A stretch of DNA of 47,805 nt from positions 1-47,805 of the forward strand of contig JBFHGJ010000041.1 of the NCBI GenBank assembly GCA_041583135.1, read 5' to 3'. Positions within the stretch are counted from its first letter, which is position 1; each line of letters opens with the position of its first letter. Of the stretch, positions 34,720 through 44,577 are shown in pieces. The stretch is from JABSOG01 sp041583135 (GTDB lineage Bacteria; Pseudomonadota; Gammaproteobacteria; Enterobacterales; Alteromonadaceae). The notes beneath the pieces were generated by a model. The model had not been told where the DNA came from and ran no database searches. It saw only the letters and a list, made by a program, of their open reading frames with translations. Made by a program: the position numbers and the translations under genes.

Positions 34720-35688
34720 ATGACCGATGAAAAAAAAAGTAAAACCGAACTAGAACAGCGCGTGAGTGAATTAGAAGCAGAGCTTGCCGCGCTACATCAA
34801 TCGCATAAAGTGTTTGAGGCGATTTTAGAAAGGGCGCCGATTTTAATCTCAGCGGTAGACTTAAAGGGGAATCTCACCTTGGCCAACCAGCGTTGTAACC
34901 TGGTTGAAAATGTGTGTAACAAGCAGTTTGTGGGCAATAACATTCACGATTTATTTCCTGCCAAAATCGCCGCACCGATGTGGCGCAACAATTTGTTGGC
35001 ATTGTCAACCAACGACTTGGTCGAAACTGAGGAGGTGATCACGCACAAGGACAAAAGCAAGCACGTCTACTTTACCGTTAAATTTCCTTTGTGTGACGAC
35101 AGTCAAACCCCCTTTGGTGTCGGCTCGTTGTCTTACGACATTACCGAGTTGCGACATTCGCTGGAATTGAGTATCACAGATAAGATCACCGGATTATTTA
35201 GCCGCCGCTACTTTAATATGCGCTTTCCCGGTGAGTTACACCAAGCCAGACGTACCAAGCACCTGTTTTCTATCTTGATGATGGAAATCGACAGCTTTGA
35301 AAGTTACGAACAGCATCATGGCGAACAGCGCGCTTGTGATGTTGCCTCTACAATCGCCGCGACATTACAAAGCGTATGTAGTCGCGAGGACGATCTGAAT
35401 TTTCGTTTGAGCAAAAGCCAGATGGCGAGTATCTTCACCATCAGCGACTTTAAAGAAGCACAATCGGCGGCAGAAGAGATCCGTAGCTACATCGAATCGT
35501 TAGCCATTGAACATAACGAGAACCAGCAACACGGTATCGTTACCGTATCAATGGGGCTCGCAGTGCTTAACTATGAAGAAACACTCGACCAACAGGAGAT
35601 AGTTGAGATCACCGAAGCGGCCCTCGCAAAAGCCAAGGGCCATGGTGGCAATATGATCTGCTTAGCATCACCTAACGAACCGCAATAA
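34720..35688 (+). CDS. PAS plus degenerate GGDEF domain protein
   Basis: A 322-residue cytosolic protein. Residues 5-30 form a coiled coil, about 30-145 a PAS sensor domain, and about 150-318 a GGDEF fold, with DKITGLFSRRYFNMRF at the start as in active diguanylate cyclases. The catalytic RLGGDEF position is replaced by RLSKSQMAS, so it cannot be an active cyclase by the usual mechanism. It may bind GTP or c-di-GMP, or interact with partners. The C-terminal VTVSMGLAVL and AKAKGHGGNMI of the fold are kept, which argues for selection on structure. Confidence 0.85.
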   Translation: MTDEKKSKTELEQRVSELEAELAALHQSHKVFEAILERAPILISAVDLKGNLTLANQRCNLVENVCNKQFVGNNIHDLFPAKIAAPMWRNNLLALSTNDLVETEEVITHKDKSKHVYFTVKFPLCDDSQTPFGVGSLSYDITELRHSLELSITDKITGLFSRRYFNMRFPGELHQARRTKHLFSILMMEIDSFESYEQHHGEQRACDVASTIAATLQSVCSREDDLNFRLSKSQMASIFTISDFKEAQSAAEEIRSYIESLAIEHNENQQHGIVTVSMGLAVLNYEETLDQQEIVEITEAALAKAKGHGGNMICLASPNEPQ

Positions 35689-35699
35689 AGCCGACAACG

Positions 35700-35927
35700 C
35701 TAGCGTTTACGCTTGGCCAACCAGCGGTCGGCTTTATACGCCCAGTTGGACATTATGCGCTGAAATTTTTTCAGCCAAGTACGTGCAACTGGGTACTCCA
35801 GAGCCAGCAAGGCCAATCCTAAAGGAATAAACACAACCGCAGGACCTGGAACGATAATAAAGATCACCCCAATGAGCAGCAATACGCCACCCACCAAAGT
35901 AACCGCTGTCTTTTTCAGTGTTTGCAT
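35700..35927 (-). CDS. Small PGPGW-type inner-membrane protein
   Basis: A 75-residue membrane protein from the ATG at 35927 (GGAAA upstream; a TTG at 35939 is less likely). Two hydrophobic helices surround the family motif IVPGPAVVFIPLGLALLALEY, visible as IVPGP and PLGLALLALE, and the tail is strongly basic (LAKRKR). It matches the putative transmembrane family described by a PGPGW-like motif. Function unknown. It converges on the PAS-GGDEF gene with only 11 bases between stops. Confidence 0.8.
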   Translation of the reverse strand: MQTLKKTAVTLVGGVLLLIGVIFIIVPGPAVVFIPLGLALLALEYPVARTWLKKFQRIMSNWAYKADRWLAKRKR

Positions 35928-36072
35928 AGCAATTTCCAATTCAATTGAACAAATTAGCTAGCGAGCACGCAATCATTATGCCTAAGCAATTAATATCTTA
36001 AATTCAAATACTTAAGATAAATAGACTACAAACTTGAAGGCCAAATCACCCAATTTATGGTGGAATCGACCA

Positions 36073-36738
36073 CTAGATCTGGCTGAAAGAGACACTCAGT
36101 TGGTCAATATGGTCTCGGCTGTAGGGCACCGTTGCCAGCAAAGGTGCCGCAATGGCATTTTCCAACGTAGCGATATTCTGTGTTATGTTTAAGGTATCGG
36201 GAATGACGATATTGGCAACCCATCCTGCCAGCTTAAGTCCTTGGTTTTTTATGGAATTGGCGGTCAACAGCGCGTGATTGAGACAACCCAGTTTGATCCC
36301 CACCACCAAAATCACTTCAAGCCTCTGCTCTGCCACCCAATCACACAGATATTGGCTATCACTAATCGGCAAATACCAACCACCAGCGCCTTCAACCAAC
36401 AACACATCGGGTTGCTTTTGCCTTAAGTGCATAAGTCCAGTAGTCAAACCTGAAAACGTGATGGCATGACCTGCACTTGCAGCTGCAATGTGCGGTGCGA
36501 TGGGCGGTTCGAAGGCATAGGGATTGACCTCATCGTAGCTTAATGTCATTGAGCTGTTGTTTTTAAGCACCAAAGCATCATGGTTGGTCAATTTGCCGTT
36601 TTTTCGCTCACAACCGGCTGCAATGGGTTTAAAGCCAATTGTTTTTAGCCCTTGCTGATTAAAGTGACGCAACAACAACTGCGAAACGACGGTTTTACCG
36701 ACGTCGGTATCGGTCCCAGTGACAAAATACTGCCGCAT
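36073..36738 (-). CDS. bioD: Dethiobiotin synthetase
   Basis: A 221-residue ATP-dependent enzyme that closes the ureido ring of dethiobiotin from 7,8-diaminopelargonate and CO2. The P-loop GTDTDVGKTVVSQLL is at 6-20, KPIAAGCE follows near 37, and LLVEGAGGWYLPIS near 113. Length is typical. It is the last gene of the bioB-bioF-bioC-bioD arm, 3 bases after bioC. Confidence 0.96.
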   Translation of the reverse strand: MRQYFVTGTDTDVGKTVVSQLLLRHFNQQGLKTIGFKPIAAGCERKNGKLTNHDALVLKNNSSMTLSYDEVNPYAFEPPIAPHIAAASAGHAITFSGLTTGLMHLRQKQPDVLLVEGAGGWYLPISDSQYLCDWVAEQRLEVILVVGIKLGCLNHALLTANSIKNQGLKLAGWVANIVIPDTLNITQNIATLENAIAAPLLATVPYSRDHIDQLSVSFSQI

Positions 36739-36741
36739 GAT

Positions 36742-37566
36742 TTATCCTTTAACAGAGCCGTTGTGATTAAGCGGCTTTTTAGCCACCACATAGGCGACGA
36801 CATATGTTGCAGGCACCGTCTGACCGTTACTTGGGTAGTTGTCGCTCAGTCTGCGCCACTTATCCGTGCCGGTAAGTCCTTTGTTTTTACGCGATTTGAC
36901 ATAACTTGCACCCAAATACTTAAGCTCCTTGGCAAGATGTGTCACACCTTGGTAGTCAAGTACAACCTGTGCAACTTCGATATCGAAAATAAACCCAGAT
37001 TGTTCGAGGTCGCTGCGCAACTCGGCCAATGACTTAAAACGATTGACATGAGGTTCATTGTCGATCGTCGCCCAAGCACACTTAAGCTCATCAAGCGTGC
37101 CTGCCAATAAAGTGCTAAAACACAAACTACCACCCGGTTTTAACACTCGATAAAGCTCTTGCAACGGTTGCGTCAACGCGTCAATCCATTGCAGCATCAA
37201 ATTGGAGTAAACAGCGTCAAAGCTGTGCTCAACAAATGGCAGTTCACACCCATCGCCTTGAACACTAACTAAGCGGCCGTCAGTGGCAGCACTGGCAGTG
37301 TAGGCCATATCCAAAGAGAGATCACAGCCAACATTGACACTATCAGGCAGCGAGCACAACCGCTTACTGTTAATACCTGTACCACAGCCCAAATCTAAAT
37401 TAACACCGTAAAACAAAGACTTATTGCTTTCAAATAGGTATTTACCAGTAACGCGTTGCAGCCTTGCCGCACTATTGTAACTTAGCGCAGCACTACCGAA
37501 GCATTTTTTGATCTGTTGTTTTTCATCAACACTCATTGCCGCTAAATTCGCAGCCAGCACCGTCAT
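36742..37566 (-). CDS. bioC: Malonyl-ACP O-methyltransferase BioC
   Basis: A 274-residue SAM-dependent methyltransferase that masks malonyl-ACP so the fatty-acid machinery can build pimeloyl-ACP methyl ester. The SAM-binding motif LDLGCGTGINSKRL is near 56, with the YSNLMLQWIDAL post-motif and a FSTLLAGTLDEL stretch typical of BioC. The ATG at 37566 overlaps the bioF stop (ATGA). BioH, the esterase that removes the methyl group, is not in this window. Confidence 0.94.
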   Translation of the reverse strand: MTVLAANLAAMSVDEKQQIKKCFGSAALSYNSAARLQRVTGKYLFESNKSLFYGVNLDLGCGTGINSKRLCSLPDSVNVGCDLSLDMAYTASAATDGRLVSVQGDGCELPFVEHSFDAVYSNLMLQWIDALTQPLQELYRVLKPGGSLCFSTLLAGTLDELKCAWATIDNEPHVNRFKSLAELRSDLEQSGFIFDIEVAQVVLDYQGVTHLAKELKYLGASYVKSRKNKGLTGTDKWRRLSDNYPSNGQTVPATYVVAYVVAKKPLNHNGSVKG

Positions 37567-38717
37567 AACAATGGCTCCAGTTGATTAAACAAATGGTCAA
37601 TATCTTTGTCACTATGGAGACAACTTAAAGTAACACGTAACCTTGCGCTCCCCTTTGGCACGGTTGGTGGACGTATGGCACCAAGCCAAATGCCTTGATT
37701 TCTTAAGCTATCGCCAATACTAAGCGCTTTAGCGCTATCGCCGATGAGGATGGGCTGGATTGCACTACTTGAACCACTATCGCCAAGGCCCAATTCACAC
37801 TGTCGCTGTTTGAAGTAAGTGATATTCTCGCTCAGTTTATCCCGCCGCCACTGTTCGTCTTTAAGCGCTTCAAGACTGGCAAACGTTGCAGCTACCAACG
37901 CCGGTGGCATTGCGGTTGAATAGGTGTAGTGACGACAAAACTGCAAAAGATACTCACAAACATCGTCGCTGGCGCACACAAATGCGCCGCTGGTGCCAAC
38001 GGCTTTACCAAAGGTCGCCATATAGATATCAACGTCGTTATTGGTCAACCCCGCTTTGGCAACTGAACCCTTACCCTGCTCGCCCAAAACGCCGAAGCCA
38101 TGAGCATCGTCTACCATCAGAGCACTGTTATAGTCTTTACATAGGCGGCTGAGGTCTTCAAGGGGTGCGTCATCGCCATCCATACTGAATATGCCTTCAC
38201 TGACCACCATCTTGGCGCTGCCAGCCATCTTTAGACGCGCCTCAAGGCTCTGAATGTCATTATGTTTGAAGCGCACAGACTTAGCCTGACAATGCAGGCC
38301 GCCATCTATCAGTGAGGCATGATTGAGCTTGTCTTGTATCAATAGACCTTGCTTATCAGCCATCAGGGTTTCCAATACCCCGGTATTGGCAGCAAACCCT
38401 GAACCAAACAAGATACAGCGGTCAAAGCCGAGCCAATCGGCTAAGTAGGATTCGAGCTTTTGCAACTCGACATTGTATCCAGTTACCATTGCCGATCCAC
38501 CGCTACCAACGCCATATCGCTCTAGCGCGTCCTGTGCTGCACGGATAACCTGCGGATGCTGACTCATACCAAGATAATCATTACTGGAAAAATCGAGATA
38601 ACTGTCACCACCAAAATGCAGGCGGCTTTGTCTGTCACGCCACACAGGACGGCGCGATCGCAGTAAGTTATCCTGCGCTCTTTTATCGAGCGCTTGTTTT
38701 ATCCATTCAAACGGCAT
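37563..38717 (-). CDS. bioF: 8-amino-7-oxononanoate synthase
   Basis: A 384-residue PLP enzyme of the alpha-oxoamine synthase family that condenses pimeloyl-ACP/CoA with alanine. It shows YLDFSSNDYLGMSQHP (parts SSNDYLG), GVGSGGSAMVTGY, DKLNHASLIDG, the VDDAHGFGVLG aspartate-histidine motif and the PLP lysine in ATFGKAVGTSGAF. The start overlaps the bioB stop by 11 bases, so the operon is translationally coupled. Confidence 0.96.
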   Translation of the reverse strand: MPFEWIKQALDKRAQDNLLRSRRPVWRDRQSRLHFGGDSYLDFSSNDYLGMSQHPQVIRAAQDALERYGVGSGGSAMVTGYNVELQKLESYLADWLGFDRCILFGSGFAANTGVLETLMADKQGLLIQDKLNHASLIDGGLHCQAKSVRFKHNDIQSLEARLKMAGSAKMVVSEGIFSMDGDDAPLEDLSRLCKDYNSALMVDDAHGFGVLGEQGKGSVAKAGLTNNDVDIYMATFGKAVGTSGAFVCASDDVCEYLLQFCRHYTYSTAMPPALVAATFASLEALKDEQWRRDKLSENITYFKQRQCELGLGDSGSSSAIQPILIGDSAKALSIGDSLRNQGIWLGAIRPPTVPKGSARLRVTLSCLHSDKDIDHLFNQLEPLL

Positions 38718-39789
38718 TTACAGCTGAGCTTTGTCGCGTCTTAGGCTTGGTGGCATCATAAAACAACTTGCTCTGTTGCGCCTCGTCAATGGCCTGCATC
38801 AGCGCCGCTTCATGGGCTTCATCGGAGCAGTCTTGGTGTTTTTCAGGACTAATGCCGAGCTTGGCGAATAACTGCATATCTTTGTTGGCTTCGGGGTTTT
38901 CCGTGGTCAACAGTTTGTCACCGTAAAAAATGGAGTTGGCGCCTGCAAAAAAGCACATCGCCTGCATTTGCTCATTCATTTCTGTACGCCCTGCGCTCAG
39001 GCGTACATGGCTTTTTGGCATCAAAATACGCGCCACGGCAACCGTTCTGACAAACTCAAACGGCTCAAGATCTTCAATGTCTTCAAGGGGGGTGCCTTGC
39101 ACTTTCACCAACATGTTGATCGGCACACTGTCAGGGTGTACTGGCAAATTGGCCAAGGTTCTTAACAGCCCGATGCGGTCTTTTTGTCCTTCACCCAATC
39201 CGACAATACCACCGGCACAGACTTTCATACCGGCATCACGCACGTGCTCTAAGGTATTTAATCTGTCTTGATAAGTACGTGTCGTGATGATTTCGCCGTA
39301 AAACTCAGGCGAGGTATCGAGGTTGTGGTTGTAATAGTCAAGCCCGGCATCCTTTAGACCTGTCGCCTGCTCCTTGGTGAGCATACCCAATGTCATGCAG
39401 GTTTCCATGCCCATGTCTTTAACTTCTTTTACCATGTCGTAAATTAGCGGCATATCGCGATCTTTAGGGTTTGACCAAGCCGCCCCCATACAAAAGCGAG
39501 TCGCCCCGGCGGCTTTTGCTTCTTTGGCCTCGCGGATCACCTTTTCAATGGCAATAAGTCGCTCTTTTTCAAGACCGGTATTGTAATGAGCGCTTTGTGG
39601 GCAATATTTACAGTCCTCGGCACAAGCCCCGGTTTTAATTGACAATAATGTAGACACTTGTACTTCGTTGGGGTTGAAATGCTGACGATGGACCGTTTGC
39701 GCTTGAAAGAGCAGATCATTTAACGGTTGATTAAACAGCTGGTTTACTTCTTCAAAGCTCCAATCGTGGCGAACGGTTTGATTTGTCAT
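38707..39789 (-). CDS. bioB: Biotin synthase
   Basis: A 360-residue radical-SAM enzyme that inserts sulfur into dethiobiotin. The cluster motif CxxxCxxC appears as ACAEDCKYCPQS near 53-60, followed by the NHNLDTSPEFY and GGIVGLGE segments and RLSAGRTEM, all typical of BioB. It is the first gene of the minus-strand biotin arm, transcribed from the operator-promoter at 39837-39890. AGGAAAT precedes the ATG. Confidence 0.97.
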   Translation of the reverse strand: MTNQTVRHDWSFEEVNQLFNQPLNDLLFQAQTVHRQHFNPNEVQVSTLLSIKTGACAEDCKYCPQSAHYNTGLEKERLIAIEKVIREAKEAKAAGATRFCMGAAWSNPKDRDMPLIYDMVKEVKDMGMETCMTLGMLTKEQATGLKDAGLDYYNHNLDTSPEFYGEIITTRTYQDRLNTLEHVRDAGMKVCAGGIVGLGEGQKDRIGLLRTLANLPVHPDSVPINMLVKVQGTPLEDIEDLEPFEFVRTVAVARILMPKSHVRLSAGRTEMNEQMQAMCFFAGANSIFYGDKLLTTENPEANKDMQLFAKLGISPEKHQDCSDEAHEAALMQAIDEAQQSKLFYDATKPKTRQSSAVNAV

Positions 39790-39836
39790 GTATTTTATTT
39801 CCTAGCACTAAGTTGGCTTGAGCAAATTTTTAGGTT

Positions 39837-39890
39837 AGTCTACCCACCGACATTGACTTGTCAATCTTTAGATTTTTATTTAGTTTACCA
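39837..39890. promoter_or_regulatory. Divergent bioB/bioA promoter with BirA-type operator
   Basis: The half-sites TTGTCAATC (39858-39866) and AGTTTACCA (39882-39890) are separated by 15 bases. They match the E. coli bio operator halves TTGTAAACC and GGTTTACAA at 7 of 9 positions each, with near-identical spacing. A bioB promoter on the minus strand fits TTGACA (39864-39859), a 16-base spacer and TAGACT (39842-39837), so the operator overlaps it. A TTGACT for bioA is at 39853-39858. BirA itself is not in the window; biotin repression is inferred. Confidence 0.7.
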
Positions 39891-39909
39891 ATGGTGATTA
39901 TTTAACCTT

Positions 39910-41175
39910 ATGATGGATCTTCAATTCGACCAGCACCACATTTGGCATCCCTACACTTCCACTACCGCTCCTTTGCCGACCTACCCGGTTGTCGCTGCCG
40001 ATGGTGTGTATATTGAACTCGAAGACGGCCGTAGACTGATAGACGGGATGTCTTCATGGTGGTCGGTGGTTCATGGTTATAATCACCCGAGACTCAACGC
40101 TGCCGCAAAGGCACAGATAGATAAAATGTCGCACGTGATGTTTGGAGGCTTAACACATCAAAGCGCCATTGAATTGTGTAAAAAGCTCGTTGAGGTAACC
40201 CCTAAGGGCCTAGATCGCGTATTTTTGAGCGATAGCGGCTCAGTTGCAGTAGAAGTCGCCATCAAAATGGCCCTGCAATACTGGATGAGCCAAGGCAATA
40301 AGGTAAAGAAAAAACTGCTGACCATTCGTAATGGCTATCATGGCGACACTTTCGCGGCAATGGGCGTAACCGACCCTGTCGGCTCTATGCACAGTCTATA
40401 TGAAGGATTTGTCGTTAAGCACTTCTTTGCCGAAGCACCACAATGCCGTTTTGGCGAAACTTGGCGCCAAGAAGATATTGCGTCATTAAAGGCGCAACTT
40501 GAGGCCCACCATGACGAAATCGCCGCCGTGATTTTAGAGCCGATAGTGCAAGGCGCAGGCGGTATGCGTTTTTATCATCCGAACTATTTGCTTGAATGCA
40601 AAAAGCTCTGCGAACAATTTGGCGTATTACTCATATTCGATGAGATAGCCACAGGTTTTGGCCGGACCGGCCGTTGGTTCGCGGCAAACCATGTTGATAT
40701 CGAACCAGATATCATGTGTGTCGGCAAAGCGATAACCGGTGGCTACATGTCACTGGCCGCAACACTTTGTACTAAAGCCGTTGCCGATGGCATCTGCAAC
40801 GGCCAGGCAGGTGTATTGATGCATGGGCCGACATTCATGGGGAATCCTCTGGCCTGTGCGGTTGCATGTGCCAGTATCGATCTACTTATGGAAAACCGTT
40901 GGCAGCAGCAAGTAGCAGACATAGAAGCACAACTGATTCAGCAGCTGAGCCCTCTTGCAGCAAGAGACACTGTTGCTGATGTCAGAGTGCTGGGTGCTAT
41001 AGGCGTAGTTGAATTGACTCAGCCTGTCGATGTCGCGACAATTCAAAAGCAGTTTGTCGATATGGGAGTGTGGATAAGACCATTTGGCAAACTGGTTTAC
41101 ATTATGCCGCCTTATGTTATCAACGCTCAGGAGTTATTGAAACTCACCCAGGCCATTGACGAGATCACCCGTTAA
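39910..41175 (+). CDS. bioA: Adenosylmethionine-8-amino-7-oxononanoate aminotransferase
   Basis: A 421-residue class III PLP aminotransferase that makes 7,8-diaminopelargonate using S-adenosylmethionine as amino donor. It shows HIWHPYTS near the N-terminus, GMSSWWSVVHGYNHP, the SDSGSVAVEVAIKMA segment, LIFDEIATGFGRTG and the PLP lysine in CVGKAITGGYMSLA. It is transcribed divergently from bioBFCD. No clear ribosome-binding site precedes the ATGATG start. Its TAA overlaps by 3-4 bases the stop of the convergent membrane-protein gene. Confidence 0.97.
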   Translation: MMDLQFDQHHIWHPYTSTTAPLPTYPVVAADGVYIELEDGRRLIDGMSSWWSVVHGYNHPRLNAAAKAQIDKMSHVMFGGLTHQSAIELCKKLVEVTPKGLDRVFLSDSGSVAVEVAIKMALQYWMSQGNKVKKKLLTIRNGYHGDTFAAMGVTDPVGSMHSLYEGFVVKHFFAEAPQCRFGETWRQEDIASLKAQLEAHHDEIAAVILEPIVQGAGGMRFYHPNYLLECKKLCEQFGVLLIFDEIATGFGRTGRWFAANHVDIEPDIMCVGKAITGGYMSLAATLCTKAVADGICNGQAGVLMHGPTFMGNPLACAVACASIDLLMENRWQQQVADIEAQLIQQLSPLAARDTVADVRVLGAIGVVELTQPVDVATIQKQFVDMGVWIRPFGKLVYIMPPYVINAQELLKLTQAIDEITR

Positions 41176-41522
41176 AGCACCCCAAGCATCATCACTATCG
41201 AGATCAGAAGCAGCAGCACCAGATTGTACCAAACCCGATGAGGGTGATCTTTGACTCTGGTGCGGTTGACATAGAGGCTGATTAAGCTGATAAGTGCGCA
41301 ACAGACCAGCAGTACGATATACCATACCAACAAGCTCTCATACCATTTATGCCTAACCTCGACATCAAAATAACGTAAAATGCCGAACTCTTGTTCCGGC
41401 CGGCCATAATGAAAAACCACAAGCGCGGCGATCAGCAGACTCCAGCCAGTCACAGATAACCAAGCCAAAATTCGAACCCGTCTGCAAACAGGCGCGCCAT
41501 GTTGATGTTTTTTGAAGATCAT
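41172..41522 (-). CDS. Hypothetical three-helix membrane protein
   Basis: A 116-residue protein with three predicted membrane helices: LAWLSVTGWSLLIAALVVF, LLVWYIVLLVCCALISLISLY (in parts YIVLLVCCALISL) and LVLLLLISIVMML. The N-terminus and the loop before the last helix are basic. No family is recognised. It overlaps the end of bioA tail to tail by a few bases and is divergent from asnS. Confidence 0.7.
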   Translation of the reverse strand: MIFKKHQHGAPVCRRVRILAWLSVTGWSLLIAALVVFHYGRPEQEFGILRYFDVEVRHKWYESLLVWYIVLLVCCALISLISLYVNRTRVKDHPHRVWYNLVLLLLISIVMMLGVL

Positions 41523-41617
41523 TTCTGATTTATCTTATTTTTTTACTTGTTTTAAACCTCTGACAAGGTAACATTATCTGTCTTTAATTTCTCTAGCTCA
41601 ACTCACTCAGGATAACA

Positions 41618-43018
<1,401 letters not shown>

Positions 43019-43068
43019 GGTAATACCCCGCCACTGAACAACGCTTTAGTGGCAGTAGAGCGAAAAAA

Positions 43069-43093
43069 GCCGGCTCAAAAAAATCGAGCCGGC
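43069..43093 (-). terminator. Strong minus-strand rho-independent terminator beside asnS
   Basis: GCCGGCTC (43069-43076) and GAGCCGGC (43086-43093) form a GC-rich 8-bp stem with a 9-base loop. On the minus strand the stem is followed by six T (43063-43068), a textbook intrinsic terminator; on the plus strand no T run follows. It therefore fits a transcript arriving from the right, where no protein gene on the minus strand lies nearer than 44578. Confidence 0.8.
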
Positions 43094-44577
43094 GACAAAT
43101 AACAAAAGCACAAAATTGGGGAACTGCAAAGGCCCTGCGACCTAAGAAATTTACATCATCCGTTGACACATACTCCCTGCGCGGCAATTGCCACTTCACT
43201 CCTTTGTAATACAACTATCCGTCAACGCATCCTTAACACACATCGTCCATTACCATCTATGGTATAAGTCTTCCGTTTTAATCCATTAATACCTGCTATC
43301 CTCAAAAGCACTCCTTCGCTTGCCGTCTTCTCATCCCTTTCACTGCTTCCGTTAATACTCAATCCGGTATGCAACTTCCCATAGACGGTATTCAGACACT
43401 CCAAAACCTTGTCAGGTTGACCAATATCAACTAAACGACTTCCTTTTCACCACAATCCAGCATTACTTCATTCCGTATCACTGTGTTCCTTCTCCCTTAG
43501 AAACGACCTCCGTACAGCAATGTCGCTCGTGTCTGATGTGGTGTATATTAGCGTTGTCATTAAAATACCGTTAACAAATTTGAGTCATATGCTATTAAAT
43601 AAGAGTCAAAAGTGTTTTTTCATTTATATTCAATAAGTTAAGGATTTATTCCGGCCAGTTTAATACCACTAAAATTAATCGGTGTGAAATATCCGCCATG
43701 ATGAAAAGGCAAAATTACCATTATTTAACAGCGATTTTTAGCAAATAGCCGATTTTGGACGGTGATTGTCAATATCTACAACCACGGACGAGCGAGGGAT
43801 GTTCGTCCGTAGCTGAAAGATATCCTCCTTTATGCTTACAAAAGTCCATTAACCATTTAAAAGATGGTTTCCTTACTGAAAGTTTGCCGTCAATGGCATT
43901 GTGTTTTTCCCTACCCTATTGTGTCGTATCTTCCCTGTGCCACTTTCCCTGTGGCGATGCTCACTCGTCGTCGCATTCCCTACGTATCCTCGGTTATTCC
44001 ATAACCACTCAGGCATTACCTTGCCGAGTCCAAATGGGTATCCCTACCTTCCTTATGTACCAACAGCAGCCCTTCCTTTACTTGGTCTAGTTGGCTCGTG
44101 AGACATCCTGTCTTTCCTTATTCCCTGAGCCTTTTCTGTTGGCGATTTTCAACTGTACTCATCTTTTCCTTATCCTTTGAGTTTTACTGCCATCACTCCA
44201 TGTGTTCCAAACAACCTAGCTGCATAAGACCTTAGCAATCAAGTTCGGTTACAAGCTTAGAAGTGAGCCTGAATCATTGGTTATTAAAATCTTGCCTTCG
44301 GCTATAGAATTTGTGCCATGTAATTTAATCAACAGAAAATCAATAAGATGCATATTTGGTTGGACGGATATCTGACAGACAAGTGCGCACCAATGTCTGT
44401 TATATGGCAGGTTTATTTGAATGAGGGCGCGGTATTGTCAGTACTTACAACAAGCAGGCCTTAAAGTGACATTAGGCATTTGCACGACGACAAGTTTTTG
44501 CTAGTCGATGGCCTATTTGAGCCTGTCTAACTTTCGACTTAGAGCCTTACAATGAAAGAAAAGCGTGCGCCAGCAGT
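43094..44577 (-). other. 1.5-kb region without a credible gene, purine-rich on the minus strand
   Basis: No open frame here resembles a protein; the longest are short, unrelated to known families and lack ribosome sites. Two blocks (about 43100-43510 and 43750-44215) are pyrimidine-rich on the plus strand (41 of 60 bases in 44041-44100), hence GGA/AAGG-rich on the minus strand, and are separated by an AT-rich block (43511-43740). Minus-strand hairpins include the arms at 43784-43791/43803-43810, 43939-43943/43951-43955 and 43992-43997/44001-44006. With the terminator at 43069-43093 this looks like a structured minus-strand transcript or a decayed retroelement. Which one cannot be decided from sequence. 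Confidence 0.5.

Noticed and set aside
35994..36019. Small hairpin TATCTTAA/TTAAGATA downstream of bioD
   Set aside because: An 8-bp purely AT-rich stem without a T run, too weak to call a terminator.
43222..43404. A 60-codon minus-strand frame near the terminator
   Set aside because: Open and continuous with a little upstream sequence, but short and without a family match. Kept only as part of the unexplained region.
43755..44090. A 111-codon plus-strand frame in the gene-free region
   Set aside because: Its protein is Cys/Ser/Pro/Leu-rich as expected from the pyrimidine-rich strand, with no ribosome-binding site or known motif. It is an artefact of base composition.
43094..44577. Complete group II intron or retron
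   Set aside because: No reverse transcriptase motifs, no recognisable domain V and no defined ends, so only a decayed relic or unrelated RNA could be argued.
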